In this document: positions 22,351-34,610 of the stretch, one piece after another | How the letters are laid out: each line of letters starts with the position of its first letter | How positions within the stretch are numbered: the first letter of the stretch is position 1 | NCBI GenBank assembly: GCA_037975125.1 | Contig: JAJQOW010000022.1 | Location: 1-64,000, forward strand | Source of the DNA: Latrodectus hesperus | Lineage: Eukaryota > Arthropoda > Arachnida > Araneae > Theridiidae | Length of the DNA stretch: 64,000 nt | Direction: 5' to 3' | Notes under the pieces: model-generated | Seen by the model: only the letters and a program-made list of their open reading frames with translations | Told to the model about the DNA's origin: nothing | Database searches by the model: none | Translations under genes and position numbers: made by a program

Positions 22351-23393
22351 GAAAAACGTGAGTCATCGTCACTATTGTAGAATCTCTGAACTGCTGTTAA
22401 CTAACTGCTACTTTAAATATTAATTAATCAGTGTAATGAGAATAAAAATAATTTCGACTCTGAAATCAAAGTAGTTTTACACACGTCAATTTTACGAATT
22501 TTTCATTTTAAGAACTATTTTACTGCTTCCGCCATTTTCGTAAAACGAGTGAGTATTTGATTTAATTTCTAATTTATATAAGTAATTTATTTTACCAAAT
22601 ATTGATTACGCCCTTTAAAATTGTATATAAATGTAATTCATAAATCTGTAATTAAGTGAAAAATTTCTGAATTATGTATTAAAGTATTTAAAATTTTTTT
22701 TGTATTAAAAGACATTAGCTTTGTCACACATTTCATAATAAAAATGTCAATGCTATAAATTTTTATTGAAGAAATAAATTGTTTGCTTGAATGGCGGTTC
22801 TTTGTGTGTGTGCAGTGGTTTTTTAAATTTGTTTTTATTGTGCAGAAGATATCTTTCATATTACTAGTAATCGTCAAAATTGGCCACCATTTTCAGTTGG
22901 TGTGATTTCTATTGTTTTCAGATTATTTTTTTTTTACAGAAAACCTAAATTGTCGACCATTTTGTTGGTGGACACGTTTTTTCTTCTATTTTATTTTTCC
23001 CATTTTTTGTTACTCATCGAAATTTATTCTATAAAAACGATGATTCACATTTTAAAACACAGAATTTCTTTAAAAACATACAATTTCTTATGTAACATGC
23101 AAAGTTTCGCATTGCACAACTTAAGGCAATTTTAATTATTTTTATGGCGATAATAATATGGTTATGTTTAATATGTAATCTTATTAACTAACAATTATTT
23201 AATGTTTTTTAAAATTGCTGTATTTTTCATATTTCATGCTCTAACATATTAGGAGTGCTGTTTTAAGAGATTGATCGAATGATTGTGATATCAGATATTT
23301 TCTCAATACAATCCACAACAATTTGCCTTATTTTATAATGTTGATATTGCACGTGTTAATCGGTATCGAATATCAGTCATTTTAAAAGCATCT
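22351..23393. other. AT-rich non-coding DNA
   Basis: No recognisable gene, RNA or element. The small open frames (22638-22877 minus, 22902-23135 plus) are hydrophobic low-complexity translations without family features. Confidence 0.5.
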
Positions 23394-23407
23394 TATAGTC
23401 CTGATTT

Positions 23408-23594
23408 GCCGAGCTGGCAGCCGAATGGTTAGCGCTCTTGCCTTCGGTTCAACAGTTCGTGAGTTCGAATCCCACCTTGGGCATGGATGTTTGTAGTGGT
23501 TCGGAATCCACTTTAAACCGTAAGTGCCGGTCTAATTAGCCCTCGTGTGCAAAAAAATGACAGTTGAGCGACAAAGAAAGCAAGAAGAAGAAAC
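23408..23594 (+). mobile_element. SINE-A, full length with target duplication
   Basis: A near-consensus copy flanked by the 14-bp duplication tatagtcctgattt (23394-23407 and 23595-23608). The B-box stem has one change (gtgagttcgaatccc). The tail ends in aaagcaagaagaagaaac, showing that the 3' tail is variable. Confidence 0.93.
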
Positions 23595-23608
23595 TATAGT
23601 CCTGATTT

Positions 23609-23884
23609 TCTTATGTAGAAACTTGGACCTTGTGCCATTAAAACCAATCAACCAACCAATTTCTTATGTAGAATTGAATTTCCTTATGAACTTCATTTAA
23701 TAAAAGTATAAGGTATTTGTGTGCTATTTAGGATTTATATTTTAGTGTTTGTGTGTGCGTGATATTTTAATTAAAACAGCCTTCTTAACTGAGCTCAGAA
23801 TGCTTAAGTTTGTCATCTTTATGGCAATAAATTTCTGGTTGACTGTTCATACGAATGTTTTTTATTTTAGTGACATACATACAT
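23609..23884. other. AT-rich spacer
   Basis: No features recognised. It contains a short tandem aaccaatcaaccaacc run near 23643. Confidence 0.4.
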
Positions 23885-25105
23885 AACTGTGTGGGGAAAC
23901 CCCGAACTGTGCCTTAAGGTTAACGGGTGCCGCCTTCCCAACACCTAGTATGCTCCACACCTCTACGAGTCCGTGAGGGCGCCACCATCGTGGCATTTAA
24001 CAAGGCAAAGAAATTGTTCATACAAATTGGTAGCAAGAAGTTACAAAACATTTTAAGGTGCTTTAAGTCCTGTTGAACATTAGGCAATAGCATTAAATAT
24101 TTTCTCTGATTTAAAAATAAAATATAACAGGATGACACATACAACAAACAATGGAGAAACAATTTACAATCAATGAAAAGACAGTTAACAATTTCTATAG
24201 GGTAATTATGGCATTAAAAACATTATATACATTGAAAGCAATATTATAAATAGCATGAACATTTAATTAATGAAAAGGAAAAAATTGCATGCTACGAAAG
24301 TTGATAACTATATACAGGCAGGCAGCTCATACAAGTTTAATAAGCACACTAGCTTTTAAAAGCATTTTAGGTTCAAAAAATTATTTAAAAGGTTTCTAAG
24401 GTACTAAAAGGGAATAGGATTCAAAAAGTTTTTAAAGTTCTAAAACGGGCTCATAATGTTCGAAAAGTCCAAACAATTCGGAACATACAGTTCATAAATT
24501 TCATTAAGTTCATAAAAAAATTTATACACCATTATTAATTGTGGAAGAAAGTTAACTTTAAGAACAGTTTTCTGATTCGTCTGTGAAATCTTCTATATCG
24601 TCTGTGGAAGCGTGGCCTAAATCCTGACAAAGTTCTAATCCTCGTTTGTTGAGATGAATCATCAGCTTTGTGAGGAGTAATCTGCGGTGACGATCTTTAA
24701 AGCAAAATCTCAGGAACTCCATGTTGGTCTGTTGGAAGTTCTTGTTCAGGTGGTATTTCTCAGTCTCTGGGCACTCTAGGACATAGTAGAAAGGACCCCC
24801 TTGTGCTCCACAGATACAAATGGATGAAACTGCCTTTCCGAATCTTTGGAAGTGCAGTGGAAATGGGCCGTGAAATGTTAGCAGCTGGTTGAGGTATGGA
24901 TTATCATACGTTAGCTTGCTAGAGACTTCTGAGAGTAGATGTTTGGTCATTCGACCTGTTGTTGCATTGTCCCACAGAGACTGCCATTTTTGAAGTGTGA
25001 AGTGCTTCAGTTGTTTGATATGTGAAGGTCTTGGATATGGAATCACTAATGTTTCGGATTCATCAATTTTTGTGGCTTCCTTTGTAGCGATGTCTGCGCA
25101 CTCAT
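23885..25105 (-). mobile_element. 5'-truncated LINE (C-terminal ORF2 plus 3' UTR)
   Basis: On the minus strand, only the end of ORF2 (25105-24558) and a 3' UTR reaching a GC-richer terminal block at 23890-24000 remain. Truncation at the 5' side is typical of incomplete reverse transcription. At the 5' edge the frame reads NECADIATKEA, the last part of an RNase H domain. No clear target duplication was found. Confidence 0.75.
24558..25046 (-). pseudogene. LINE ORF2 C-terminal fragment
   Basis: 162 codons open. It corresponds to the region after RNase H in I-like LINE ORF2: a WQSLWDNATTGRMTKHLL segment, LLTFHGPFPLHFQRFG, then the zinc-like CICGAQGGPFYYVLECPETEKYH (C-C-(F for H)-C). The expected His in the HY position is replaced by Tyr context. 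No catalytic domain remains, so it is a dead fragment. The Met assigned as start has no biological meaning. Confidence 0.8.
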
Positions 25106-25917
25106 TTTAGTGAAAGTAAACGCTTTCAAGGCAACTTTTTAAAGAAAAGTTCCATCATGTAAGAAGAAAAATTGTATTTTTATCTTGGTCAGACAATCTC
25201 GTCAAGATACCGCATGTGAAGAGTTAGTGCTATCAAAAAAATATCCACAGTCTGTTCGAATCTATTTGTAAACGTAAAGGATTCTTGTTTAGATTTCTCA
25301 ACTATGAATCAATTTATCCACTTTTGAATAAAATCTCCAAATTATTCGTAAGTTCTGGCGCAATGCTGGTGATATACTATGTATCCACGGAGAATAATTG
25401 CGGATATTCTAAAATAAACATGAGCCAAGCGAATAATTTTTAATTGAATTAAATTGAAGTGAAATTGAAAAACGTTACGTATACATGTAACTGTTATGTT
25501 TTTCATTTTGTTTTAATTAATTCAATATTCGCTAAAAAGTTGTCTTTACAGGAGCTTAAAGATGCTTTCTGTCGAAACACATATAAATGATCTTGACTAT
25601 ATCTGGGATAATAAGTAATGCTGTCTCAAATGTGAAAAATTTTGTTTTTGTGTGCTTCAATTAAATTTTAAATACATTGTTTAAATAATACATGTATGAC
25701 TGTTAATGACGTTAATCGTATTTTTTTTCTCTCTTAATTTGCAAAGGCTAGCAGACATTAATATAAATTGTTGATAGCAAAAATAGGATATTTTGTGCTC
25801 AAATGTGATTTTTATGTAAGCATCTAATCAAGTTGACTGACATGAAATTAATTCTTCCAAGAGCTTTGACTATTAACCTTACTAGTCCATGTAAAACCTA
25901 GAACATAATGTATGTAC
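25106..25917. other. AT-rich spacer before the hAT element
   Basis: No coding or repeat structure recognised. Confidence 0.4.
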
Positions 25918-26090
25918 CAGGGGTGGAAAAGCTCCTTGATAATGCGAGCCATTTTTCAAAATTGGAAATTTCTTCGCGAGCCACAATTAAAGTATTTAAA
26001 AGGTATACAAAAGAGGTATCAAATTCCTTCTTACAAAAATTATATTTATTGAGAACGTAAATAAAAGTACAAAATCTGTGTATTGGGATT

Positions 26091-28435
26091 TTAAATATAA
26101 AAAATTAATTTTATTTCATTTGATAATTCTTTAAAATTTGGTGTATAATTGGTGATAGCACTTCTCAGACATTGTTTGAGGTGCTGGCTAGTTAATACTG
26201 ATCTGGGTTTGGATTTCACGAATTTTAAAGTGGAATAAAATGTGTAACATAAGTACGTTGTTCCGAATATTAAAATAATTTGAAATAATACCGAATATTG
26301 AAACAAACAACAAGCAGACTTTTTTAATTCAGAATACTTCGATTCTGGTACAAATTTACAAAATTCAGTTATCGGCGTCGTTTTATATTTTAATTGTAGA
26401 GCTTTATATTCTTGCATCTCTATTAGTTCTAATTCTCTATGTTTTTTCGGTCATGATTATAATGGAATTGGAAAACTCACTTGGAATTTTGTTTTCGAAT
26501 CCTTTTGAAATTAACATAGAGACGATTTAAAATAGTTCGAGTCTTAAAATCTATTTTGGAATTCCGTCAATATTCCTTCTCTAGCTTTTTTATATACTCG
26601 TTGAGTTTTTCTTGTTTATATTGGAACAAATGTTTTTAATTCGGGGAAAGATGAAAAAATGTTATATTTTTAATGTCTTTTTGAAAAAACTGCAATTTAG
26701 TTTTCAAACTAAATATACACTATGAGAGGTCAGATATTATTTTACTTTTCCCCTGCAATTGTAAATTCAGTGTTTGCAAATGTTCCCATGACATCTGTCA
26801 AAAACGTTAAATCTTTTAACCATTCGTCATTGTCTCTAATTCTGAATAGGTTATTTCCTTTTCTTTTAGAAATGCAGTTATCGTAACAAACAAATCTACG
26901 AATCGATTTACGTTGTAATAATCGATTTAATACGTCGTAATTGTAGATAACCATCTAGCTACGCAAACGAAGTTAATATCATTTGGAAGTTCTTCATCCT
27001 TTAATTCTTCAAGTAAATTTTTGAATTGTCGATGATTTTTTGCATTGATGCGAATGTAATTTACAATGTGTAACACTATTTTCATAACATCATAATACTT
27101 TAAATATTTTATAACGAGTTGTTCTTGGCGAATTATGCAGTGAATCGGTATGAATTGTGGAATTTGAGAATCATCTCTTAAAAGCCCAATAAGGCTGATG
27201 TTTTTTTACTCAGCATTGCCGAAGCTCCATCAGTTGCAATGCTTACAATTTTATTAAGAGGCTCATCAAAACTTTTCATTATGGTATCCAATGCGCTTTT
27301 AATATGGACTCCGCAGGTTGACTCATGAAGTGCTACTAAATCTAGTAATTCTTCTTTAACAATAAAGTCAGGTGAAACAAAACGTATGAAAACTGCCAAT
27401 TGCGGAAAATCTGTGATATCTGCCACTTTGTCAAGGGCTAAGCTGAATACTAAACAGTTCTTTAATTCATTTTTTAAATTATACATTCAAGAAATGTATG
27501 GTGGGGGGGGGGGACTAATCCCCATCTGGTCTAGTGGAACTAGACCAGATCCTTGAGATCATAGACAGCCAAAAAGTCCAAACGCAGATGTGGGCTTTTC
27601 ACAGCCTCTTCACGAGAAAACCCCAAGAACTTCAAGATGTGTTGCGGGCAAAACGGAGCATTGTCGCACTTGGGGCATGTTGGGTATTTTCTTTCACCGT
27701 TCTCAAAGATCATACACTTCAAGTGACTAATAGAAAATCGAGACAAAATCGTCTGATGAACTCTGGAGCCCTTAAATGTTGTGGTGGCTCCAGGGTGTCT
27801 TTAAAAGTACCAAGGGTGAGCAGGAGGGTCAGACCAGGTTTTAGAAGTAAGTTGTTTAGTAATGGAAGAGATCTCTGATGGTGCTAGTGCCATGCGATCT
27901 TCCGGGTTCAAAGGATTACTGGCGGCAGCCTTTGCAAGGTCGTCGGCTACTTCATTCCCAGGCATACCAACATGCGAGGGGACCCACTGGAGTTGGATTG
28001 GGTGTTGAACTGAAAGGCTTTTCAACAAGAGTAGAATACTTCTACCATAAGTCATGAGAAATGTATTTATAGCAGTTATGCGTCGTTCGGTTGTGTGTCT
28101 CGAGATTGGAATTTGCCAAACAACTTTGTGCAATGTTGCATTATTTGGATCTAAAACTGAAAGTACATCTTCCAAATTTTTTTAATGAACTCTCCCTCTC
28201 CATATCAGCGTTTAGTACGAGCAATATTCCCGGCAATAACAAATCTGGCTTCAGTCGCATTATTAGCTTGATTGCTAAGGGTCAATAAAATTGACTGTTG
28301 TTTATTTATATTTAATTTTAAGGAAGCAAGTTTATTTGATCTTAATTTGGAATGTGGTGGATATTGATTAAAAGACTGAGGATGGTTGGTTTCATAATGT
28401 CGTCGTAAATTGCTAACTTTATAATTTTTGACCAT
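26091..28435 (-). pseudogene. hAT transposase, broken (general transcription factor II-I repeat-like)
   Basis: Minus-strand pieces follow family order. The N-terminal zinc-finger region (28435-28205) has VSNLRRHYETNHPQSF, the end of a BED-like finger, and KATEARF-like ATEARFVIAG. After the LINE insertion comes the catalytic domain (27486-27178) with FSLALDKVADITD and VSIATDGASAML, where Asp residues of the DDE site lie. The middle region (26954-26742) has NDEWLKDLTFLTDVMG. The C-terminal dimerisation region (26417-26091) has FGTTYLCYTFYSTLKFVKSKPRS. Frameshifts and stops separate them. Proteins of this type were domesticated in vertebrates, but this copy is clearly dead. Confidence 0.88.
27500..28056 (-). 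mobile_element. 5'-truncated LINE inserted in the hAT element
   Basis: It is flanked by the 10-bp duplication agaaatgtat (27490-27499 and 28057-28066). Minus-strand frames contain the end of an RNase H domain (LQWVPSHVGMPGNEVADDLA, 27801-28056) and a zinc-type tail (TCPKCDNAPFCPQHIL). The 3' end carries a perfect 12-bp stem with a 3-base loop (27524-27550), then a run of C residues on the minus strand (27503-27513). The stem is a plausible reverse-transcriptase recognition hairpin. Confidence 0.85.
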
Positions 28436-29076
28436 AGAATTACAAATAACACATAATGCTTTTCCACTATTGTCAATAAAAAAGAAATTCTCCTCCCACT
28501 CATTATTAAAAATTCTATTTTCTTGCTCGTATTTTATTTTTTTTTTTATTTTCGCTCTATGTCGTCATATTTTAAAAGAACTGAAAATAAGAAAAGAAAC
28601 TTTGAAAATGTAAGTTTTGCGTTAATAAAACATATAACAACACATGTTGCGTACATTATAGTTAACTTAACAAAAATTCCAGATAAGTAGCAAGAGTTAT
28701 ACAAATTGTTTCTCCCAGAGCAACAATGTCAGACTGTCCTTTGCAATGAAAGTTTACGAATTCAAAATGGGTGTGGAGTCGGTCGATTATACGGATGATT
28801 AAGCCACTGTTTATGTTTGTTCCCGCAGTTTTTGATGAGTCATATTATTCTTAACTTGGACTGCAATGAAATTTGTGACAACGCTGCACTTAATCTTTCA
28901 TATTTGTTATCAGTAATTTAAAAGACATTTTGAAATACATACGGAAAGATAATAATTTTTTAAAATAGAATGGCACAAAAATGAAAAAAAGGGAAGTTGG
29001 GTATATTTATCGAGAGCCACAAATAATCTTTTAAGGAGCTGCATATGGCTCGCGAGCAGCAGGTTGGCCACCCCTC

Positions 29077-31280
29077 CTATACACAAAGGAAGGTTTGGTA
29101 TGTATTCTCTATTTTTAAGATAAGTTTAAAGAAACAATTTTTTTGTCAGTGTGTGTGAAAATTCTTAAGTCTATTGAAACCATTTAGTACTGCTTCAATT
29201 GTATAATTTAGAGAAGAACATTATTTAGTAACATAAAAGCTTATGTGTTAATTTTCTAATCGAGAAATAAAGTTTTTGTCTTAACACTTTTCAAATTAAA
29301 ATTCGATTACTTTAAAAAATGAGTATAAAACAAGCATAATTTTCAAATTGAAAAAATTTAGGTTTCAAAAGAATGTAATCTTGTAATAAAATTTGATACT
29401 ATTTACGCAAAATTTGAATGCTCAGCTAATTTAAATTAAATGTAGTGCAACAGTTTTTTTGAAATTTTTTAAATATGTCACCATAAAAATTACCCAATAG
29501 GAAAAGTACTTTGAAATAATCCCTTTTGAATTGAATAATACTTAGCGCATAACGATTTCTTTCTCACTTTTAATTTTCTTGTAAAATAAAATATCAGACT
29601 CGCGCGGAAAGAAATTCAAACACGTTATCTGCAAATCTGAATAATTCTTAACAAGAGATTCCGATTGACGTTTCTTATTAATTAATGTTTGAATTTATCT
29701 TAAATATACTTAATTATTAATAGATTAATTTTTAAAGATAGCAGTAAAAAATCTATAAATATATGTAGTATTTAAATACAACCGAGATATAGAAATTTAT
29801 GCACAATTACTGCTTTCAAATACAGTTAGGTACTGTAAACTTCACAATGTGTAATTGCTATAAATATTTTTAGGTTTTCTAAAGCAAATTTACACGAATT
29901 TTAGAAAACGAATTTCAGGAAATTAGGAAATACAGTTATAATTTCGATAAATCTTTCGGCTTGTATCTGTTAATTCAAAATTTTATCATTAATGCCCAAA
30001 TTTTTGGAAACTTAATTTTGTTACTTGAATACTGATGCCTATAGAAATTAATTATATTAATATATTATGTAATTTTTTTTAAAAAAAAATAATGGATTAA
30101 ATAAAACCTAATTTCTTTTTTCTTTTCAGAACATTTTTTACTGTGTTTCTTGGGTTTTCTGATGAAATTAGGTACGTCAAATTTAACTCTTTATTTATAA
30201 AAACTAAATACATTATATATGTATATTAGTTAATGTAGCCATGCATGAAATGATATAATTATTGAAAACATGTTATATTAAAAAATTTCTAAAATACTGA
30301 TTTCCATTTATTATAGATATTTTGATTTGATAACGTTTTTTTATATGAACAGTTGTGAAATTTTTATGTGAAACTTTATAGTTAAGTGTCATCTTTAAAA
30401 TTGTAAAAAATAGTTAATTTTTAGGATTTTTTTAAATCCTATACTGCATAATTATAGATATTTTTGGAATAGAAATTCTGCTTTACTTTATGCTTCTCTT
30501 TAGCTAATTCCAATCAAATCTTAACATAGAATTCTTTAAATATCATAGTTTATTTTAGTTGACTCGTGTTTTTATTGGTGTGAATATGGTGTTGAAAAGA
30601 AACTGCTGTTTTCACCGGTAGATGCGCTATAAAAGCCAAGATCTTGCCAATATAATTGAATACCGCAAAAAATTCGTTTAAAAATTTAAATATAATTATT
30701 TGCAAAAATTTAAATCGCATTTATCATGAATATTATCTATTTTTAAATATAAAATTTCAATTAAAAATTTATCAGAGATATTTAGCCATTTTCTGAAGCA
30801 AAATCTATAAAAATTACCATACTGAGAAGTTTTATCAATTAAAAGTGATTTAGAGCAAATTATACGCAAAGCAATCATATGAGGCATACTTATGACGCCT
30901 TAATGTGTTGTAGCATGAGATATATAATTGGACATTCAGTTTAAGTAGCTGAATTATATTTAAATTATATTGCGTTATTATGACTAAAATTAAGCTCTAA
31001 TGTTTTTAATTGACAAGTTTTTATCGCCAAATTGAATTATTTTATGATTATTATTTCTAACAGTTATATTTTGTAATATTACTCTAACCTCGATACTAAA
31101 ATTTAATTTTGAAAGATTCACTATTTGTTAATTCTAAGTTTGTATATATTCCACGATCAATTCTGACTGATAATTGTATATAAAATGTTTACTTATAAAA
31201 AATGTTTGAGTTTCATTGTCAATAATTCACGAACTGGTCATTAAAATTGCTATTCAAGCTAAAAAAAAAAAAAAAAAACT
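29077..31280. other. AT-rich DNA, with one possible small exon at 30130-30171
   Basis: Mostly featureless. At 30110-30171 a pyrimidine tract ending tttcttttcag precedes 42 bp that are open in one frame (TFFTVFLGFSDEI) and end at ag|gtacgt, a good 5' splice site. This could be an internal exon of a host gene or chance. No neighbouring exon was found. Confidence 0.25.
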
Positions 31281-31460
31281 GGAGCTGGTTGCCGAATAGT
31301 TAGTTAACTATATGGCTTTTGTTTCAACAGTAAGTTTGTTCGATTACAACCCCAAGCTAGGGTGCTTGTGGTTCAAAAACCAATTTAAATTGTTGTTAAT
31401 TGTTCTGTTATAATGTGGACTCTTGTGCAAAAAATGATCGTTGAGATAAAAAATCAGCAA
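31281..31460 (+). mobile_element. SINE-A, old diverged copy
   Basis: It recalls the family from gagctggttgccgaatagtt through gtgcaaaaaatgatcgttgag, with many substitutions and a destroyed B box (agtttgttcgattacaacc). An A-run at 31261-31279 precedes it. No target duplication. Confidence 0.65.
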
Positions 31461-31479
31461 ACGGATAAAAACGAAATGT

Positions 31480-33260
31480 AAATAAAATTATTACTCATCA
31501 GATGCATTTGCAGTAGTTGATTGAATTTTCAAGAGACATATGGAATCGCAGATCTTTATTATTCTGTGCTCGAAACAGCCACTTCTGGCAGTAATATGCA
31601 TGACATTTATGCCCGTGGGTATCGAATCAAACATAATTCGATTGTATGTACATGTCACCCAGTCTGAAGCGTGATACATAAACATAATGACGTAACATAA
31701 CGTGCCAGTCACTGGGTTACTATTGACTAGATGTCTTTTGTCGAGAGATGGGAAATGTATTGGACACGTCGGCAGTTTAACATTTTCTATGTATGAAGTG
31801 TGGTTCGTGCAATGCTAATGGCATGTTGTCGTGGGTTACCTTATCGAAACGCAGTGCTTGTAAGAATTCCAATGGAATGGTAAAGCCCAACGAGTTTATC
31901 ATAAAGAAAATGTGACCAGCAGTGTGAAAAGGTGGCATCACCTTAAGAGTTGATGTATTAGTAAGTGAATGCTGAATACACGCTGGCAATGCGTATTCTC
32001 AACAATACCGCCAAATATTGGCATAGTTCTCGTGATGCTGTAGATAGAATGGTATTTATCTGAAAACAAGATGCCACGCATTATCTTTTTTTTTCTGGTT
32101 CATCGTTGATCGCACCATTGAAGTTAATTTTTCAATGATGTGGCGTCAGGCTCATTTTGTGATGGTCCGTAGGGCTACCAACACAGTCAAACATTCTTTG
32201 TTAACACTTTCTTATTCGTGAGGTAGTTGTTTTGCTAGTGATTAAATTTCTTGTCACATATCTTGACGTTAGTTTATGATCGTTTAAGGCAAATGGAAAA
32301 TACTCTTATGTTCTCGGCTGTTAATGATATCGCTCTGCTAAGATCTACTTCGCATTCCGCACCATCCCCCTGAACCTATTCATTCCATATTTGGGCAAAT
32401 AATGTGATCTCGATCAACTCATCACATAACAATATGATATGGTAAATCACTATAGCTTATAATTCACTTCTCTAATAAAAATCTATTTAGACTTATGAAA
32501 GCAGTTTTAATCATATTATCAAAAAATTGCTGGTAGCCTCCTTACATTAATACTCTGCCCGACATTGAAAATTCAGCAACAAGTAGTTGCCTGAAAGTGA
32601 CGAAACTCGTCAAACAGACAGATAGCAACGAACAATAAATGATCTGTATTTCGAAATGTTATGCATAAATACAGAGAGAAGGAGCAGGGTTGCGGATCTG
32701 ATTAGGACCACCGTGAATGGGAATACACGAAGCAACACGTCTAGGTACAGACATCAATGAGAGTTAGGATGGAAGAATTTGTCTCCACCCTGAAGGAGGC
32801 AGTGGAAGGGTCTGCAAATGGCATCCAATCATATCCCAAACCGAGTTTGATGTTGAGAGATCTGGCGAGCACGATGGCCGGGGAAACAACTGTTACACAT
32901 GAGTATTGCCCACTCTGCCAGTATCTTATCATACAAGGTCTGCAGAGCTGCGCATTTCACATCATTTGCATAATTCTCTAAGGTGAATCTACCCTAAAGT
33001 TTGCATGATTTTCTGAGTACTCCTTCTTGGTGTTGCATTTTTAATGTCGGGCAATGTATCGTACAACTTTTCGCCGGCAACAAAGTTCTAATATAATTTG
33101 TATGCCGACCTTGTGTACACCTCAGTTTAAACACCTTGTTGGTGTCGCTACTACCGCATATTGTACAAGAAGGCGTTGTAATTGTCACATACACATCACA
33201 GCATCTAAATTTCTGTTGGGTATCAGTTTTATGGATTGGTAGTGCGCATCGCAGGTATTG
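31480..33260. other. unclassified less AT-rich block, possibly an old mobile element
   Basis: About 1.8 kb is noticeably richer in GC than both neighbours and contains short open frames on both strands, but none shows a motif I can assign. It may be a decayed transposon or unique sequence. I found no terminal repeats or target duplication. Confidence 0.3.
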
Positions 33261-33810
33261 AAAAGTACCTTAAGCACACGTCATGATTAAGATAATTCCC
33301 CTAATTTCAAACTGTTTCACTGTTGTAGTGTTTCAAAAGAAGCGTTTCTAAGCTATTTATTTATTGCATTTAAACAAGCACACCACATACTAAAACACAA
33401 CATTACACTCATGTTTGCAAGTAATCACATAGAAAAGAATCAAAATTTAAGCTGTCTTAGCACTGAGACATTCATTTCTTCTATTTGAATTTCACTGACA
33501 GACTCCTTGATTTTTCCTTTCCACGTTCTTAAAATCCCCACTTGACATTTTCTTCAGTAGTAAGCAGGGATTCTTTACACTGGTTTCACTTATTATGGTT
33601 AATATGACATAAACAAAGTAAACATTTCTCTTTATTTATGTAGGATTTCCGTTTCAGCAACATAATGTGAATTGACCATTTTCTTGTCGATAATCGATTT
33701 GAGGAATACGTTTCTCAAAAAAATTATCAAGCATATCTGATCCATATTAAAATAATGGGAGACAAATTAGTATTTGCGTTTTAAACAAATTCATCAAAAA
33801 TTACCTTTCA

Positions 33811-33812
<2 letters not shown>
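33261..33812. other. AT-rich spacer
   Basis: Nothing recognised. Confidence 0.4.

Positions 33813-33860
<48 letters not shown>
33813..33860. repeat. (TA)n microsatellite
   Basis: About 24 TA units, uninterrupted. Confidence 0.97.
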
Positions 33861-33864
<4 letters not shown>

Positions 33865-34049
33865 TGGGATAAATGTTTTTCTCTTCTGGAAACCTTGTTA
33901 ACAAAAGTTACCGATGCACATTTTGCTCTTACATGGAAATGAAATCACCCTCAGTGAATATGATTAAATCTGAAAAAATTGCAATGAAGCGCTACCCTTA
34001 TAATGCACTTATAACCCCTTATAAGATTTAATGTACCGCAAGTGGTTAA

Positions 34050-34610
34050 TCTTGTGTATAACAAAATATTGCTGTGTATAACAAATTTGGGTACTTTTCG
34101 CCGGCGCAAATCTCGCCAAGCGAAAATTAAGTCGCCAATTGGCGACAACAAAGAGTATACACATAAAATTTTTAAATTTATTTAATTGCTTTATGTGTAT
34201 ACTAGTGTTCACGCTATGGAATGATGGGTGCCAGAGCCTCAATCTATGTACTTATTATATTAGATTACAATTCATCGGGTGATGCATATTTCAAAATCTT
34301 ATTATTTTTTTAAAAATATTTTTTATGTGAATTTGTTACGATTATTATTGTTTAAGATATATTTTTAAAATTCGATTTTATCTAGAGAGATTTTATGAAA
34401 TTATTAAATTTGTATATATAGCAACAAAGCATAAAATTATGAAATAGGGGGAAAAAAAAAGAGTCGAAATAAAGTCGTTGACAGTAAAAGGCAGTCACAT
34501 GTTTTTGAAACGTAGCAGTAAAAGGTTACCAGGGGAGATATTCCTTCTAGCGCCGGTTGTATCATTTTTGGCGACTTTATCACCTGCGCTAGTGACATGG
34601 AAAAATCCCC
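34050..34610. repeat. cluster of palindromes in AT-rich DNA
   Basis: It contains the direct repeat tgtgtataacaaa (twice, near 34052 and 34073), a GC-rich cgccggcg core near 34099, the perfect 16-bp palindrome gtcgccaattggcgac (34131-34146), a perfect 14-bp inverted repeat agtatacacataaa / tttatgtgtatact (34154-34167, 34190-34203), and a third hairpin ctagcgccggt / acctgcgctag (34547-34557, 34582-34592; 10 of 11 paired). The motif ttggcgac occurs in the first and last groups. No open frame accounts for it. Confidence 0.6.

Larger units (their letters stand above)
25918..29076 (-). mobile_element. hAT DNA transposon relic (GTF2IRD2/ZBED-like type)
   Basis: The ends carry inverted repeats: caggggtggaaaagctcc on the left, and on the right a block ending ggttggccacccctc, whose complement is gaggggtggccaacctg. 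The gcgagccat motif is also shared near both ends. Outside lie gtatgtac and ctatacac, a possible 8-bp duplication with 5 of 8 matches. Between them are minus-strand hAT transposase pieces in the correct order and one LINE fragment. Length without the LINE is about 2.6 kb. It is degenerate throughout. Confidence 0.85.

Noticed and set aside
27534..27878. Plus-strand 114-codon protein
   Set aside because: It is antisense to the LINE fragment whose zinc tail and RNase H end read on the minus strand.
33054..34151. Short cttttcgccggc motif shared between 33065 and 34095 as evidence of one element
   Set aside because: The match is only about 12 bp and the flanks do not align, so it is likely coincidence.
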